From Austwickia chelonae NBRC 105200 (GTDB lineage Bacteria; Actinomycetota; Actinomycetes; Actinomycetales; Dermatophilaceae): DNA of 64,000 nucleotides. The stretch spans positions 113,456 to 177,455 of the forward strand of contig NZ_BAGZ01000002.1 in the NCBI RefSeq assembly GCF_000298175.1. Reading direction: 5' to 3'. The notes under the pieces are model-generated. The model was given only the letters and a program-made list of their open reading frames with translations. It ran no database searches and was not told the DNA's origin. Below are positions 46,794 through 56,746 of the stretch, in pieces. Position 1 is the stretch's first letter, and each line of letters opens with the position of its first letter. The translations under genes and the position numbers were made by a program.

Positions 46794-47055
46794 GCTGTTC
46801 ACCGTTTTCTCGTGGAGGGGCGGGCGCGCGGTGACCGGGCGATCCCCCGTCGGGGATTCGGACGAATGCGACATCGCTCTCAAGAACGATGGGCGGCCGA
46901 GTCGGGGTGGACGGCCGATCACCCGCCCTCGGAGCGGTCAACGGTCACCCAGCCGGGCCGGACGGTCACCCACGCCGATGGCAGGTGTCGACCGGCCGCC
47001 GAACCCGGCGCCTTCCCGACCGGAGCGCGCCGACGGGAGCCTTTCCGGGCCAGGG

Positions 47056-48150
47056 TCAGCGGCGGGCCACCCCGGCGCCCTGCCCGTGCGAGCCCTCACG
47101 CCGTTCACCGGTGGCCGTGCGAGCCGAACCGGCCGGACCGGACACCGGCTCCACGGCGGGTTTGGACCCGAGTCCTGACTCCCGGGACGGCGAGGCCGCC
47201 GCACCCAGCACCGCGGCCGCCATGACTCCTCCGGCTACGGTGACCACCGCCTGGAACTGGGCCCGGGTGGCTTCCACCAGGACCGACGCCCCGTTGCGGG
47301 TGGCTTCGTGGAGGGCCATCTGCCGGTTCATCGTGGCAGATGTCGGATCGTTCCGGGCCGCACCGGGCGCCCGGCCTTCGGCGGCCATCCAGTCACGGAT
47401 CGTCCGTTGCATGCTCGCCTCGGCTTCGTCCACCACCGAGGAGACCTGGGCGAGGATGTCCTCGGCGGTGCCGACCCGTTCGACGACGAGTCGGGCATGC
47501 GCCGGCGAGTCCAGGGAGGAGCGGACCCACTCCCGTGGCTCGTGCGCGGCCGTCGGGGCCGCACCACCGGGCCCGCCGGCCCTTTCGTCCACGGTCGGGG
47601 CCGCGTGTTCCCGGGTCGGCATCGGCCGGGCCTCTCTGCGGGGCGTACCGGGACGGTCCACCATCGCCGGTGCCACCGTCGGAGTGACCGCGCCTTCGGG
47701 CAGGGACCAGGCCGACGCACTCCCGCCCAACATCCGCAGGGTGTGATAGCGGGCCTGCTCGGCGATGCCCTCCAGCTCCTGGACGGAACGGTCGAAATAT
47801 TTCTGGAGCCCGGCCCGTTGGGTGGCGTCATAGCTCTCGTCGAGGGCTTGCGCCGAGACCACGCTCATCCGTCCCAGGACTTCTTGGGCGCGCTGCAGAT
47901 CGGCGGAGGCGACGCGCAGATAGCCGAGCCCTTCCTGGACGGTCATCTGGCCTTCCCTGGCGGCGAACATGTGCGCGCGGGCGCCGTGGGCGGTGGCGAT
48001 GTCGACGACCGGCGCGGTTCCTCGGTCCTCGTCCCGGGCCGGGACGGCCGGGCTCAGCCGGGCCACGGTGAGATGCATCGCGGCGATCTGCGCCGCCCAG
48101 GTTTCGAGATCGACCCGGCGTGCCGAGTCCTCGTCGACACCGATCCTCAT
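47056..48150 (-). CDS. Flagellin-like orphan protein with hydrophobic C-terminal segment
   Basis: A 364-residue protein beginning MRIGVDEDSARR. Residues about 55-143 read like the flagellin D0/D1 N-terminal helices: EGLGYLRVASADLQRAQEVL, then a second helix LQKYFDRSVQELEGIAEQAR ending in LRMLGG. Residues about 265-302 (NRQMALHEATRNGASVLVEA) resemble the flagellin C-terminal helix. The middle is a Pro/Ala/Gly-rich linker. Unlike flagellin, a hydrophobic stretch at about 301-319 and a 45-residue charged tail follow. No flagellar gene is adjacent. ATG 48150 has GGAAG upstream. Similarity is by eye; function is unassigned. Confidence 0.6.
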   Translation of the reverse strand: MRIGVDEDSARRVDLETWAAQIAAMHLTVARLSPAVPARDEDRGTAPVVDIATAHGARAHMFAAREGQMTVQEGLGYLRVASADLQRAQEVLGRMSVVSAQALDESYDATQRAGLQKYFDRSVQELEGIAEQARYHTLRMLGGSASAWSLPEGAVTPTVAPAMVDRPGTPRREARPMPTREHAAPTVDERAGGPGGAAPTAAHEPREWVRSSLDSPAHARLVVERVGTAEDILAQVSSVVDEAEASMQRTIRDWMAAEGRAPGAARNDPTSATMNRQMALHEATRNGASVLVEATRAQFQAVVTVAGGVMAAAVLGAAASPSRESGLGSKPAVEPVSGPAGSARTATGERREGSHGQGAGVARR

Positions 48151-48297
48151 GCCGCCACTTCCTTCGCCCGAGTTGCTCCGCTGCAGCGACCGGCGGCCGG
48201 AGCCGTGACGGATGCCTGGCCCTCCCATCGGCCGGAACGGGGCGCAGTTGAGCAGTTGGAGCCGTTCACCTGCGGGAAAAGAACGGACAAAGAATCG

Positions 48298-48311
48298 TGA
48301 ACGAACGTTCA
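48298..48311. promoter_or_regulatory. Palindromic operator candidate
   Basis: TGAACG-AA-CGTTCA, a perfect 6+2+6 inverted repeat in the divergent region between the flagellin-like gene and the peptide ABC operon. The form suits a TetR-type dimer. The rest of the 464 bp gap (48151-48614) holds only a small open frame at 48550. Confidence 0.4.
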
Positions 48312-48549
48312 TTCCTCACGGGTGACCGCCCAGGAAAGCCACCACCGGGATGTTCCCGGGAAAGACCTTTCCATCGACACAGACATAGCTTCTTCAAGTT
48401 CCCGCTAAGAGCATCTTCCTGGTGCTAGTTTTTGCGCCATCGGCGATGGTGCGCACGGAGGCCATGCCATATCTGAGGACAACGATCAACCACCCTCCCC
48501 AGGGCTGGGCGGCTTGGACGGCGCCGGAAAACAATGAGGTTGAAAACCC

Positions 48550-48615
48550 ATGCCTGAAACACCCGACAAGAGACGACGACAACCGGCAGAAAGCGGCCAC
48601 AGAGGGACCAGCTGA
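48550..48615 (+). CDS. Possible 21-codon leader peptide of the ABC operon
   Basis: ATG to TGA, 21 residues, basic (DKRRRQPAES). GAGGTTG lies upstream. Its stop shares the A of TGATG with the first permease start, so ribosomes could pass directly from one to the other. No residue run suggests attenuation. Confidence 0.35.
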   Translation: MPETPDKRRRQPAESGHRGTS

Positions 48616-49604
48616 TGGCCAAATATCTGCTTCGCCGCATGGGCAACTACGTGGTCATGATCTTCATCGCGACCACCATCGCCTATTTCGCCGCGGTGAA
48701 CTTCATGAAGCCGCAGTCACGTCTCCTGGAACGCACCCCCAGGCCGACGATCGACCAGGTCAACGCCCAGTTGAGGGCCAACGGCCTCGATCCCACCCTC
48801 AGCGCGACCGAACGATACCTCCAGTGGTTGCAGAACATCGTCCTCCACTTCGACTGGGGCATGGGCCCCGACGGGGCACGGGTCAATGACGAATTCTTCG
48901 TCCGAGCGCTCATCTCCGGACGGCTCGTCATCCTCGCCACTATCCTCTCCGTGATCATCGGCGTCTCCCTGGGCATCTTCGCCGCCGCCCGCCAGTACAA
49001 ACTCTCCGACCGCGCTGTGACCACTCTCAGCTATCTCATCAGCTGTGTGCCTGCTCCGGTCATCTACCTGATGGTGCAGATGACCGGGATCCGGGTCAAT
49101 GAAAGCGCCGGAGGCACCATCCTCTATGTCACCGGAATGCGATCGGCGCTCCCCCCGGAAGGAACCGGCGCCCAGATCGTCGACGAGATCCAACACCTGG
49201 TGCTCCCTACCATCGCTTTGACGATCGTGGCCTACGTCGGCTACCAACTGTTGCAAAGATCACTTCTGCTCGACAACATCAATGCGGATTATGTACGCAC
49301 CGCACGCGCAAAAGGGTTGACCAAGGCTCAAGCCGTGCGTAAACACGCTCTGCGTACTTCTTTCATCCCGGTGGCCCAGTCCATCGCTTTCCAGATACCG
49401 ATGGTGTTCACCGGGACGTTCATCATCGAGACCGTGTTCGCCTGGCAGGGGCTGGGCCGGTACACCCTGGATGCCATCGTGATGACCCAGAACGTCAATG
49501 CGACGGTCGCCGGTGTCACCTTCGGCGGAGTGATGTTCGCGATCGGGGCGATCCTCGCGGACCTGTCCGTGGCCGTCGTCGATCCCCGGGTGCGGGTGAG
49601 TTGA
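48615..49604 (+). CDS. Oligopeptide/dipeptide ABC transporter permease, DppB-like
   Basis: A 329-residue inner-membrane permease with the N-terminal YLLRRMGNYVVMIFIATT segment, a long first external loop, five further helices and the EAA-type loop DYVRTARAKGLTKAQAVRKH that docks the ATPase. First gene of a four-gene operon (permease, permease, fused ATPase, binding protein). Confidence 0.92.
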   Translation: MAKYLLRRMGNYVVMIFIATTIAYFAAVNFMKPQSRLLERTPRPTIDQVNAQLRANGLDPTLSATERYLQWLQNIVLHFDWGMGPDGARVNDEFFVRALISGRLVILATILSVIIGVSLGIFAAARQYKLSDRAVTTLSYLISCVPAPVIYLMVQMTGIRVNESAGGTILYVTGMRSALPPEGTGAQIVDEIQHLVLPTIALTIVAYVGYQLLQRSLLLDNINADYVRTARAKGLTKAQAVRKHALRTSFIPVAQSIAFQIPMVFTGTFIIETVFAWQGLGRYTLDAIVMTQNVNATVAGVTFGGVMFAIGAILADLSVAVVDPRVRVS

Positions 49605-49605
49605 G

Positions 49606-50658
49606 ATGAACGAACAACGTGATCCCACCCGTCCTGGTCCGGTCGCCGAGCCTTTGGCCGAGGGCGAGGTCCTGCCTTCGACGCCGTTGACGGCTGAGGC
49701 CTCGTCGGCGCGGATCGATGCGGCCCCCTTGGGGATGCCCGCCCGGGTGCAGACCGAGACCGCGCCTTCCTTGAACGCCGATTCCCCGGCGGCCACCGAG
49801 ATCACGTCGAAGAGTCGGCTGATCGTGCGGCGGCTGCTGCGCAACAAGGGTTCGGTCATCGGCCTGGGCATGCTCACGGTCGCGGTGGCCTTCACCCTGT
49901 TGGGCAATCTGGGCAACGAGTACGGATATGACCAGCAGGACCTGCTGAATATCGGGACTCCTCCCGGTGAGGGCGGGCACATACTGGGCACCAATGGCGG
50001 TGGCGTCGATCTGTGGGCGATGTTGGTCCGGGGCACCGGGAAGTCCTTGATGATCGCTGCCATCGTCGGGGTGTGTGCGCCTATCCTGGGCGCCGCCTAT
50101 GGCACGGCCATCGCGTTCTGGGGCGGCACCCGAGAGCGCGTCGGCATGTGGGTGCTCGACATGTTGCTGCTGATGCCTTACTTCCTGCTGATCGCGGTCT
50201 TCATGGGTAACACCGGTGGCAGCGCCGTCCATCTGGCGCTCTTCTTGACGATGTTCGGGTGGATGGGCCTGGCTCGTGTGGTCCGCGCCACCACCCAGTC
50301 GCTGCGCGAACGAGAGTTCGTGACCTCGGCCCGTTATCTGGGGGTGTCGGACTGGCAGATCATCCGGCGGCACATCATCCCGAACATCGGGTCGTATCTG
50401 ATCCTCAACATCGTCCTGGGCACCTTCGGGGCGATCATCTCCGAGACCGCCCTGTCCTTCCTCGGGATCGGTGTGCGCGCCCCCGATGTGTCGCTGGGTC
50501 AGCTCATCGGGCAGGCGGCCAGCCAGTTGTCGGCCTATCCGTGGCTGTTCTGGGGCCCGGTGGTCTGCCTGTTGTGGCTCACGTTGTCGCTCTCGTTGAT
50601 CGGTGACGGTCTGCGTGACGCCTTGGATCCGAACAGCAAGTCAGGAGGACGGGCATGA
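49606..50658 (+). CDS. Oligopeptide/dipeptide ABC transporter permease, DppC-like
   Basis: A 350-residue permease with an extended hydrophilic N-terminus of about 75 residues, six helices and the EAA loop REFVTSARYLGVSDWQIIRRH. The start follows the previous stop by one base. It overlaps the ATPase gene by four bases (ATGA). Confidence 0.92.
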   Translation: MNEQRDPTRPGPVAEPLAEGEVLPSTPLTAEASSARIDAAPLGMPARVQTETAPSLNADSPAATEITSKSRLIVRRLLRNKGSVIGLGMLTVAVAFTLLGNLGNEYGYDQQDLLNIGTPPGEGGHILGTNGGGVDLWAMLVRGTGKSLMIAAIVGVCAPILGAAYGTAIAFWGGTRERVGMWVLDMLLLMPYFLLIAVFMGNTGGSAVHLALFLTMFGWMGLARVVRATTQSLREREFVTSARYLGVSDWQIIRRHIIPNIGSYLILNIVLGTFGAIISETALSFLGIGVRAPDVSLGQLIGQAASQLSAYPWLFWGPVVCLLWLTLSLSLIGDGLRDALDPNSKSGGRA

Positions 50659-52835
50659 CCGCCAGGACGGACGGTACGACGGGAGGCACGGCACGGATCC
50701 CGGGGTCACCGATCCTGTCGGTGCGGGATCTGCACGTCCGTTTCGGCTCCGAGGCGGGTTCGGTGCATGCCGTCCGCGGGGTCGATCTGGATCTCTACCC
50801 GGGCCGCGTGCTGGGCATCGTCGGCGAGTCGGGTTCGGGCAAGTCGGTGACCTCGTTGGCGATCATGGGGCTGTTGCCGGAGACAGCGAAGGTCACCGGG
50901 TCGATCACCTACGGTGGCAAGGAGTTGCTGGGGCTGTCGGATCGGGAGATGTCCCGACATCGGGGCAGCGATATCTCGATGATCTTCCAGGACCCGTTGA
51001 GTTCGTTGACGCCGGTGTTCACCGTCGGTGATCAGATCGTCGAGGCCTTGCAGGCGCACAGTTCGATCTCGCGGCAGAAGGCGCGGGTGCGGGCGATCGA
51101 GCTGCTGGATCTGGTGGGTATCCCCAGTCCACGCACCCGGGTCGATTCCTATCCTCACGAGTTCTCCGGTGGTATGCGCCAGCGGGTGGTCATCGCCATC
51201 GCCATCGCGAACGACCCTCGGGTGATCATCGCCGACGAGCCGACGACGGCTCTGGACGTGACCATTCAGGCGCAGATCCTCGATCTGCTCACGGTCGCCC
51301 AGGAGGAGACCGGCGCCGCGGTCGTCATGATCACCCATGACCTGGGTGTCGTCGCCGGTGTCGCGGACGACGTCATGGTGATGTATGCCGGTCGCCCGGT
51401 GGAGAAGGGTTTCATCGACGACGTCTACCAGCGGCCGAGCATGCCGTACACGGTCGGTCTGTTGGGTTCGATTCCCCGGGTGGACCGGCGGGAGAAGAGC
51501 AGCCTGGTCCCGATCGAGGGGAATCCGCCGAATCTGTTGGTCGAACCGACCGGGTGTCCTTTCCTGCCGCGGTGCCCGGTCTCGGCGCCGGTGTGCGCCG
51601 AGCAGGAACCGCCGTTGGCGCCGGTGGCCCCGGACCACGCGACAGCATGCGTACGCTCCCGGGAGCTGCTCGCCCTGCCCGACCCGCAGGCGATCTTCCC
51701 GGTGCCGCCGGTGCCCCATGCGGCTCTCTCGGAGGTCGACCGGGAGCAGCGTGAACCGGTGTTGCGGGTCTCGGAGTTGCACAAACATTTCCCGTTGATG
51801 AAGGGCGCTTTCCTGAAACGTCAGGTGGGTGACGTGAAGGCGGTCGACGGGATCGACCTGGACATCGTCGAGGGCGAGTGTCTGGCGTTGGTCGGTGAAT
51901 CGGGTTGCGGCAAGACGACCACGCTGTTGGAGATCATGGAGCTCTCGCCGAAGACCCGCGGGGATATCCGGGTCTTGGGCACCTCGGTGCATGATCTGCG
52001 CCGGAAGTCCGAGGTGACCGGGCTGCGCCGTAACATCCAGCTGGTCTTCCAGGATCCGATGGGTGCCTTGGATCCCCGGTTCACGGTCTACGAGATCATC
52101 GCCGAACCGCTCCAGGCCTACGGGACCCCCGCGAAGGAATGTCAGGACCGGGTGCGGGATCTGATGGCCACTGTCGGGTTGGAGCCGGATCATCTGAATC
52201 GTTTCCCCACCCAGTTCTCCGGGGGGCAGCGGCAGCGGATCGGGATCGCGCGGGCGCTCGCGCTCAAGCCGAAACTGCTGATCCTGGACGAGCCGGTGTC
52301 GGCCTTGGACGTTTCGGTCCAGGCGGGGATCATCAACCTGTTGGACCGGTTGAAGGCCGATCTGGGGATCTCGTATCTCTTCGTGGCCCATGACCTGGCG
52401 GTGGTGCGGCACATCAGTGACCGGGTGGCTGTCATGTATCTGGGCAAGATCGTGGAGATCGGTCAGGTCGACGAGGTCTTCGAGCATCCGACCCACCCGT
52501 ACACGCGGGCGTTGTTGTCGGCGATCCCGGTCCCTGATCCGGTGAAGGAACGCTCTCGGCAGCGCATCCTTCTGCAGGGTGATCTGCCCAGCCCGTTGGA
52601 CCGTCCGGTGGGGTGTGATTTCGCGACCCGTTGCCCGGTCTTCCTCGGGTTGGACGAGGTGAAGCGGCAGCAGTGCCGTTCCGAAGAACCGCCGCTGGTA
52701 CCGATCGGCACCGCGGACCACAGACAGGCCTGTTTCTTCCCTGAGGAACAGCTGGTGAGCGCACATGTGCAGGGGTCTTCCCCTCAGTCCGACCTCCCTG
52801 TGTCGGGGCCGTCTTCCGAAAGGAGTTCGTCATGA
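50655..52835 (+). CDS. Fused dual ABC ATPase of the peptide transporter (DppD-DppF)
   Basis: A 726-residue protein with two complete nucleotide-binding domains. Domain 1 (about 15-270) has [19 protein letters not shown] and [11 protein letters not shown]. Domain 2 (about 370-620) has [24 protein letters not shown] and [11 protein letters not shown]. Each is followed by an oligopeptide-transporter C-terminal Cys-rich domain ([27 protein letters not shown]), which in relatives can bind an iron-sulfur cluster. Domain fusion guarantees 1:1 stoichiometry. Confidence 0.94.
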   Translation: MTARTDGTTGGTARIPGSPILSVRDLHVRFGSEAGSVHAVRGVDLDLYPGRVLGIVGESGSGKSVTSLAIMGLLPETAKVTGSITYGGKELLGLSDREMSRHRGSDISMIFQDPLSSLTPVFTVGDQIVEALQAHSSISRQKARVRAIELLDLVGIPSPRTRVDSYPHEFSGGMRQRVVIAIAIANDPRVIIADEPTTALDVTIQAQILDLLTVAQEETGAAVVMITHDLGVVAGVADDVMVMYAGRPVEKGFIDDVYQRPSMPYTVGLLGSIPRVDRREKSSLVPIEGNPPNLLVEPTGCPFLPRCPVSAPVCAEQEPPLAPVAPDHATACVRSRELLALPDPQAIFPVPPVPHAALSEVDREQREPVLRVSELHKHFPLMKGAFLKRQVGDVKAVDGIDLDIVEGECLALVGESGCGKTTTLLEIMELSPKTRGDIRVLGTSVHDLRRKSEVTGLRRNIQLVFQDPMGALDPRFTVYEIIAEPLQAYGTPAKECQDRVRDLMATVGLEPDHLNRFPTQFSGGQRQRIGIARALALKPKLLILDEPVSALDVSVQAGIINLLDRLKADLGISYLFVAHDLAVVRHISDRVAVMYLGKIVEIGQVDEVFEHPTHPYTRALLSAIPVPDPVKERSRQRILLQGDLPSPLDRPVGCDFATRCPVFLGLDEVKRQQCRSEEPPLVPIGTADHRQACFFPEEQLVSAHVQGSSPQSDLPVSGPSSERSSS

Positions 52836-54547
52836 CCCGCAGTCCGTCCCGCGCGGCTTTCGCTCTGTGCATCTGCGCTTCGCTCGCTCTGGCCGGGTGT
52901 TCTTCCGGCAACAAGGACGGGAAAGCAGCCCCGGAGAAGCAGGACATCAACCAGGCCAGCAAGTTGGTGGCGAACAATCCGAAGGACCGTGGTTCTCTCG
53001 AGCAAGGGGGAACTCTCACCTTGGAGATCGGCGACTGGCCGACGAACTACAACGGCCAACATATCGACGGCAACAGTGGTGACTACCACGGGATCACCGA
53101 TGCCACCGATCCGATCCTGTACGAGTGGGAGTCGGACGGAAAGATCAAACCGAACAAGGATTACCTGGAGGAGATGCCGAAGGTCGAGACGAAGGACGGC
53201 AAACAGGTCATCACCTACACGATGAACCCGAAGGCCAAGTGGAACGACGGAACCCCGATCGACTGGACGGCTTTCGAGGCTTATTGGAAGGCCAACCGGG
53301 CCCCGATGGACAAGGGCGGCTACGGCAATATCTCCACCACGGGTTTCGAGGACATCGCCTCGGTGGCGAAGGGTGATGCGGAGAACAAGGTCGTGGTCAC
53401 CATGACCAAACCGTTCTACCCGGTTCCGGAGCTCTTCCAATTGGTCACCCATCCGAAACTGGCCGCGGATGCGAAGACCTTCAACGAAGGGATGAAGACC
53501 GATTTCCACCCGGAATGGCGGGCCGGGCCGTTCACCTTGGACAAGATCGACAACCAGGCGAAGACCTTCGTGTTGAAAGCGAACCCGAACTGGTGGGGTG
53601 ACAAGCCGCTGCTGGACAAGGTCGTCTTCCGGCAGATGGAGGACTCGGCGACCATTCCCGCGTTCAAGAACGGGGAGATCGACGCCACGGCGGTCGGCAA
53701 CAAGTCTCGTTATCAGCAGATCCAGGGCGCCAAGGATCTGGACATCCGTCGGAGCCAGCGTCTGGTGCTGAATGTCAACATGTTCAACACCAAGGCCGAG
53801 GGCTTGACCGATATCAACGTGCGTAAGGCCATCTGGCAGGCCTATGACCGCGAGGAGTGGAAGAAGGTTCGGTTCGACGGTCTGAACTGGACGGAGAAGC
53901 CCACCGACTCGGCGCTCTTCTTCACCTTCCAGCCGGAGTACGAGCCGACGATGCCGGTCACCCATTCGGTCGACGATGCCAAGAAGACCCTCGAGGGTGC
54001 GGGTTACGCGATGGGTGGTGACGGCTTCTACGCCAAGGACGGGAAGAAGATCTCGATCAAGTACACCACTTTCGGCGACGACCCGATGAGCCGCGCGCTC
54101 GCCCAGACCGTGCAGTCCCAGCTGAAGAAGGCCGGCATCGATCTGCAGATCGATCAGCGTCCAGCGGCTTCGTTCAGCGAGACGGTGAACAAACGTGAAT
54201 TCGGGCTCTTGGCTATGGCCTGGGGTGTGACGAGCGCGTGGCCGATCGCCAATATCTGCCAGACCATGTGCACCGACAGCCAGAGCAATTATTCTTCGAC
54301 CGGCTCCAAGGAGCTCGACGAGCGTATCCGCAAACTGGGTTCGATCGAGGATCCAAAGGCGCAGGCGAAGGAGATGAACGCCATCGAGAAGGAATGGAGC
54401 CAGCAGTACGGCCAGATCCCGATGTCGACTTCTCCGCTGGTTCTGGCTACCCGCAAGGGATTGGCGAACTTCGGTCCGGCAGCTTTCGCTTCCTTGCATC
54501 CGCGCTGGCAGGACGTCGGGTGGGAGAAGAACAGCACGCACAAGTAA
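52832..54547 (+). CDS. Extracellular solute-binding lipoprotein, family 5 (peptide-binding)
   Basis: A 571-residue binding protein. A lipobox LALAGC places the lipidated Cys at residue 23. The SBP_bac_5 fold is recognisable from WNDGTPIDWTAFEAYW, NPNWWGDKPLLDKVVFRQM and ADYxxx-type C-terminal hinge. It delivers peptides or similar solutes to the permeases. ATG overlaps the ATPase stop. A 21-bp hairpin follows its stop, closing the operon. Confidence 0.92.
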   Translation: MTRSPSRAAFALCICASLALAGCSSGNKDGKAAPEKQDINQASKLVANNPKDRGSLEQGGTLTLEIGDWPTNYNGQHIDGNSGDYHGITDATDPILYEWESDGKIKPNKDYLEEMPKVETKDGKQVITYTMNPKAKWNDGTPIDWTAFEAYWKANRAPMDKGGYGNISTTGFEDIASVAKGDAENKVVVTMTKPFYPVPELFQLVTHPKLAADAKTFNEGMKTDFHPEWRAGPFTLDKIDNQAKTFVLKANPNWWGDKPLLDKVVFRQMEDSATIPAFKNGEIDATAVGNKSRYQQIQGAKDLDIRRSQRLVLNVNMFNTKAEGLTDINVRKAIWQAYDREEWKKVRFDGLNWTEKPTDSALFFTFQPEYEPTMPVTHSVDDAKKTLEGAGYAMGGDGFYAKDGKKISIKYTTFGDDPMSRALAQTVQSQLKKAGIDLQIDQRPAASFSETVNKREFGLLAMAWGVTSAWPIANICQTMCTDSQSNYSSTGSKELDERIRKLGSIEDPKAQAKEMNAIEKEWSQQYGQIPMSTSPLVLATRKGLANFGPAAFASLHPRWQDVGWEKNSTHK

Positions 54548-54575
54548 AGCCCGGCGGGCCATCTCGATCTTGTTC

Positions 54576-54623
54576 GATGATCGGTGTTGCCGCGAGGACG
54601 ATCTCGCGGCAACACCGATCATC
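54576..54623 (+). terminator. Strong terminator hairpin of the ABC operon
   Basis: Perfect 21-bp stem (GATGATCGGTGTTGCCGCGA and one more base against its complement) with loop GACGAT. It begins 28 bases after the stop codon. There is no T run, but stability is exceptional. Confidence 0.8.
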
Positions 54624-55200
54624 TGTCTGCGGCTGCCATGCCGTCCTTGATGCTGAATGGCATTTCACAGCCGCTATCAAAGCGATTGATGCCTTCGGCA
54701 TGATTGTCACCCTTCTGGGCGCTCTTTAATATCGGCATAGGAATCTGGTCCTGATAGGGAATATCCCCCGGCTTACGATTTCCCACCACAATGACTGACC
54801 CACCACACCGGCTTTACTCCCCCTATGCTTTCTCTGCTGGGCATAACGGGCGCAGGGAACGGCTGGAGAGAAATTATTCAGACACCGGATTATCGGACCG
54901 CCACACATGAGCAGTCAGCTTTACGAGGGTCAAAAAACCCACCCAGTCGAGGTGAGCCCACCCTCAACCGCCAGACCGGCAGCGAGATCGTCCGCCCCTC
55001 GGCAGAGCACTCCGCGAACGATCGAGAGCTGCCGGCGAAAGGCGACAGAGACCTAGCGCCACGCCCTCACCGACCGTGTCGCCCGCAGAACCGGCGCAAC
55101 CCGGTCAACCCGCGCAGACAACCCCTCGGAATTTCCAAAAAACCTTGGAGTACAGCGAAGTACATGCACGACCCTGTGTTCTGGCGGCAAAGTGGGACCC
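54624..55200. other. Gene-free, AT-richer region before tryptophanase
   Basis: 577 bp with no convincing gene. The part from about 54630 to 54950 is visibly richer in A and T than the surroundings, and none of its short frames resembles a known protein, including the tail FTAAIKAIDAFGMIV-type frame ending at 54729. A run of A (AATTTCCAAAAAACC, 55130-55144) precedes the lyase. It could be an old insertion scar or a long regulated leader. Confidence 0.5.
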
Positions 55201-56580
55201 ATGACCGAACCGACCTTCCGCACCGTCATCGAACCCTTCCGTATCCACTCCGTCGAACCGCTACGCATGACCACAGCGGCCTACCGTCGGGAAAAAGCCG
55301 CGGAAGCGTCGTACAACCTGTTCTCCCTGCACGCCGACGACGTCCTCATCGACCTGCTCACCGACTCGGGCACCGGCGCGATGAGCCGCGACCAGTGGGC
55401 CGCGATCCAGCACGGCGACGAAAGCTACGCCGGCAGCCCCTCCTACTACCTCTTCCGCGACGCCGTCCGCGACCTCTTCCCGTACGAACACGTCATCCCC
55501 ACCCACCAGGGACGCGCCGCCGAGAAGATCCTCTTCGGCGCGATCTGCACCGCCGGCCAGGTCGTCCCCAGCAACACCCACTTCGACACCACCCGCGCCA
55601 ACATCGAATTCACCGGCGCCACCGCACTCGACCTGGTCATCGACGAAGGGCACGACCCCGCCCTCGACCACCCCTTCAAGGGCAACATGAACCTCGACCG
55701 CCTGGAGACCCTCCTGGTCGAACGCGGCAACGACGTGCCCTGCGTGATGATGACCATCACCAACAACTCCGGCGGCGGACAACCCGTCTCCCTGGAGAAC
55801 CTGCGCGCCGTCTCCGAGATCGCCCACCGCCACGGCAAACCCTTCTTCCTCGACGCCTGCCGCTTCGGTGAGAACGCCTGGTTCATCCGCCTGCGCGAAG
55901 AAGGCCAGAGCGACCGGGACGTCGTCGACATCATCCGCGACATGGCCGCCTGCGCCGACGGCATGACCATGTCCGCCAAGAAGGACCCGCTGGGCAATAT
56001 CGGCGGCTGGCTGGCCCTCAACGACGACGACCTCGCCCAACAGTGCCGCAACCTGCTGATCCTCACCGAAGGTTTCCCCACCTACGGCGGCCTCGCCGGA
56101 CGCGACCTCGAAGCCCTCGCCCAAGGCCTGAAGGAAACCGTCACCCACGACTACCTCAACTACCGGATCACCTCCACCGCCTACCTCGGACAGGCCCTGG
56201 ACAAGCTCGGCATCCCCTGCATCAAACCCACCGGTGGACACGCCGTCTACATCGACGCCCGCGCCATGCTGCCGCACATCGAACCGTTGAAATTCCCCGG
56301 CCAGGCGCTCGCCGTCGCCCTCTACGAGATCGGCGGAGTACGCACCTGCGAGATCGGTACCGCCATGTTCGGCAAGCAGCCCGACGGCAGCGAGAAACCC
56401 GCCGCGATGGACCTGGTACGCCTGGCCATCCCGCGCCGCACCTACACGCAGAGCCACATCGACTACGTCATCGAGGTCTGCGAACAGGTCAAGGCGATGT
56501 CCGCCGACCTTCCCGGCTACCGGATCGTCGAAGAACCCCCGGCGCTGCGGCACTTCACGGCGAAATTCGGTCAGATCTGA
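55201..56580 (+). CDS. tnaA: Tryptophanase (beta-eliminating lyase)
   Basis: A 459-residue PLP enzyme of the tryptophanase/tyrosine phenol-lyase family. IDLLTDSGTGAMS, IPTHQGRAAEKI, the PLP lysine in MSAKKDPLGNIGG and the ending LRHFTAKFGQI are diagnostic. Two specificity positions, as I recall them, favour tryptophanase: Asp in HFDTTR (Thr in tyrosine phenol-lyase) and Ile in CEIGTAMFG (Arg in tyrosine phenol-lyase). Other stretches (AMSRDQWAA, TYGGLAGRDLEA) look more like tyrosine phenol-lyase. It cleaves tryptophan to indole, pyruvate and ammonia if the call holds. ATG 55201; GTG 55192 is possible. No tnaC-like leader or permease adjoins it. Confidence 0.85.
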   Translation: MTEPTFRTVIEPFRIHSVEPLRMTTAAYRREKAAEASYNLFSLHADDVLIDLLTDSGTGAMSRDQWAAIQHGDESYAGSPSYYLFRDAVRDLFPYEHVIPTHQGRAAEKILFGAICTAGQVVPSNTHFDTTRANIEFTGATALDLVIDEGHDPALDHPFKGNMNLDRLETLLVERGNDVPCVMMTITNNSGGGQPVSLENLRAVSEIAHRHGKPFFLDACRFGENAWFIRLREEGQSDRDVVDIIRDMAACADGMTMSAKKDPLGNIGGWLALNDDDLAQQCRNLLILTEGFPTYGGLAGRDLEALAQGLKETVTHDYLNYRITSTAYLGQALDKLGIPCIKPTGGHAVYIDARAMLPHIEPLKFPGQALAVALYEIGGVRTCEIGTAMFGKQPDGSEKPAAMDLVRLAIPRRTYTQSHIDYVIEVCEQVKAMSADLPGYRIVEEPPALRHFTAKFGQI

Positions 56581-56594
56581 CCGGCGACACCGCA

Positions 56595-56636
56595 GCTCCT
56601 GCCCTTGGCCTGGCGTCGTGGGTCAAGGGCAGGAGC
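56595..56636 (+). terminator. Terminator after tryptophanase
   Basis: GCTCCTGCCCTTG pairs perfectly with CAAGGGCAGGAGC (13 bp) around a 16-nt loop, 14 bases after the stop, between convergent genes. Confidence 0.75.
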
Positions 56637-56746
56637 GGGCGTCCGGCTGGCCCCTTGGACAGGACTTCCGGTAACGACGTCGACGGCACACGCACCCCAC
56701 AGGACGACCGGGTCGACCGTCCCGGCGCGATGGTCCGCGCCCCCGC

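Noticed and set aside
55164..55200. TnaC-like leader peptide containing Trp (MHDPVFW frame)
   Set aside because: The frame has no stop before the lyase gene and runs far into it out of frame, so it cannot act as a tnaC-type leader.
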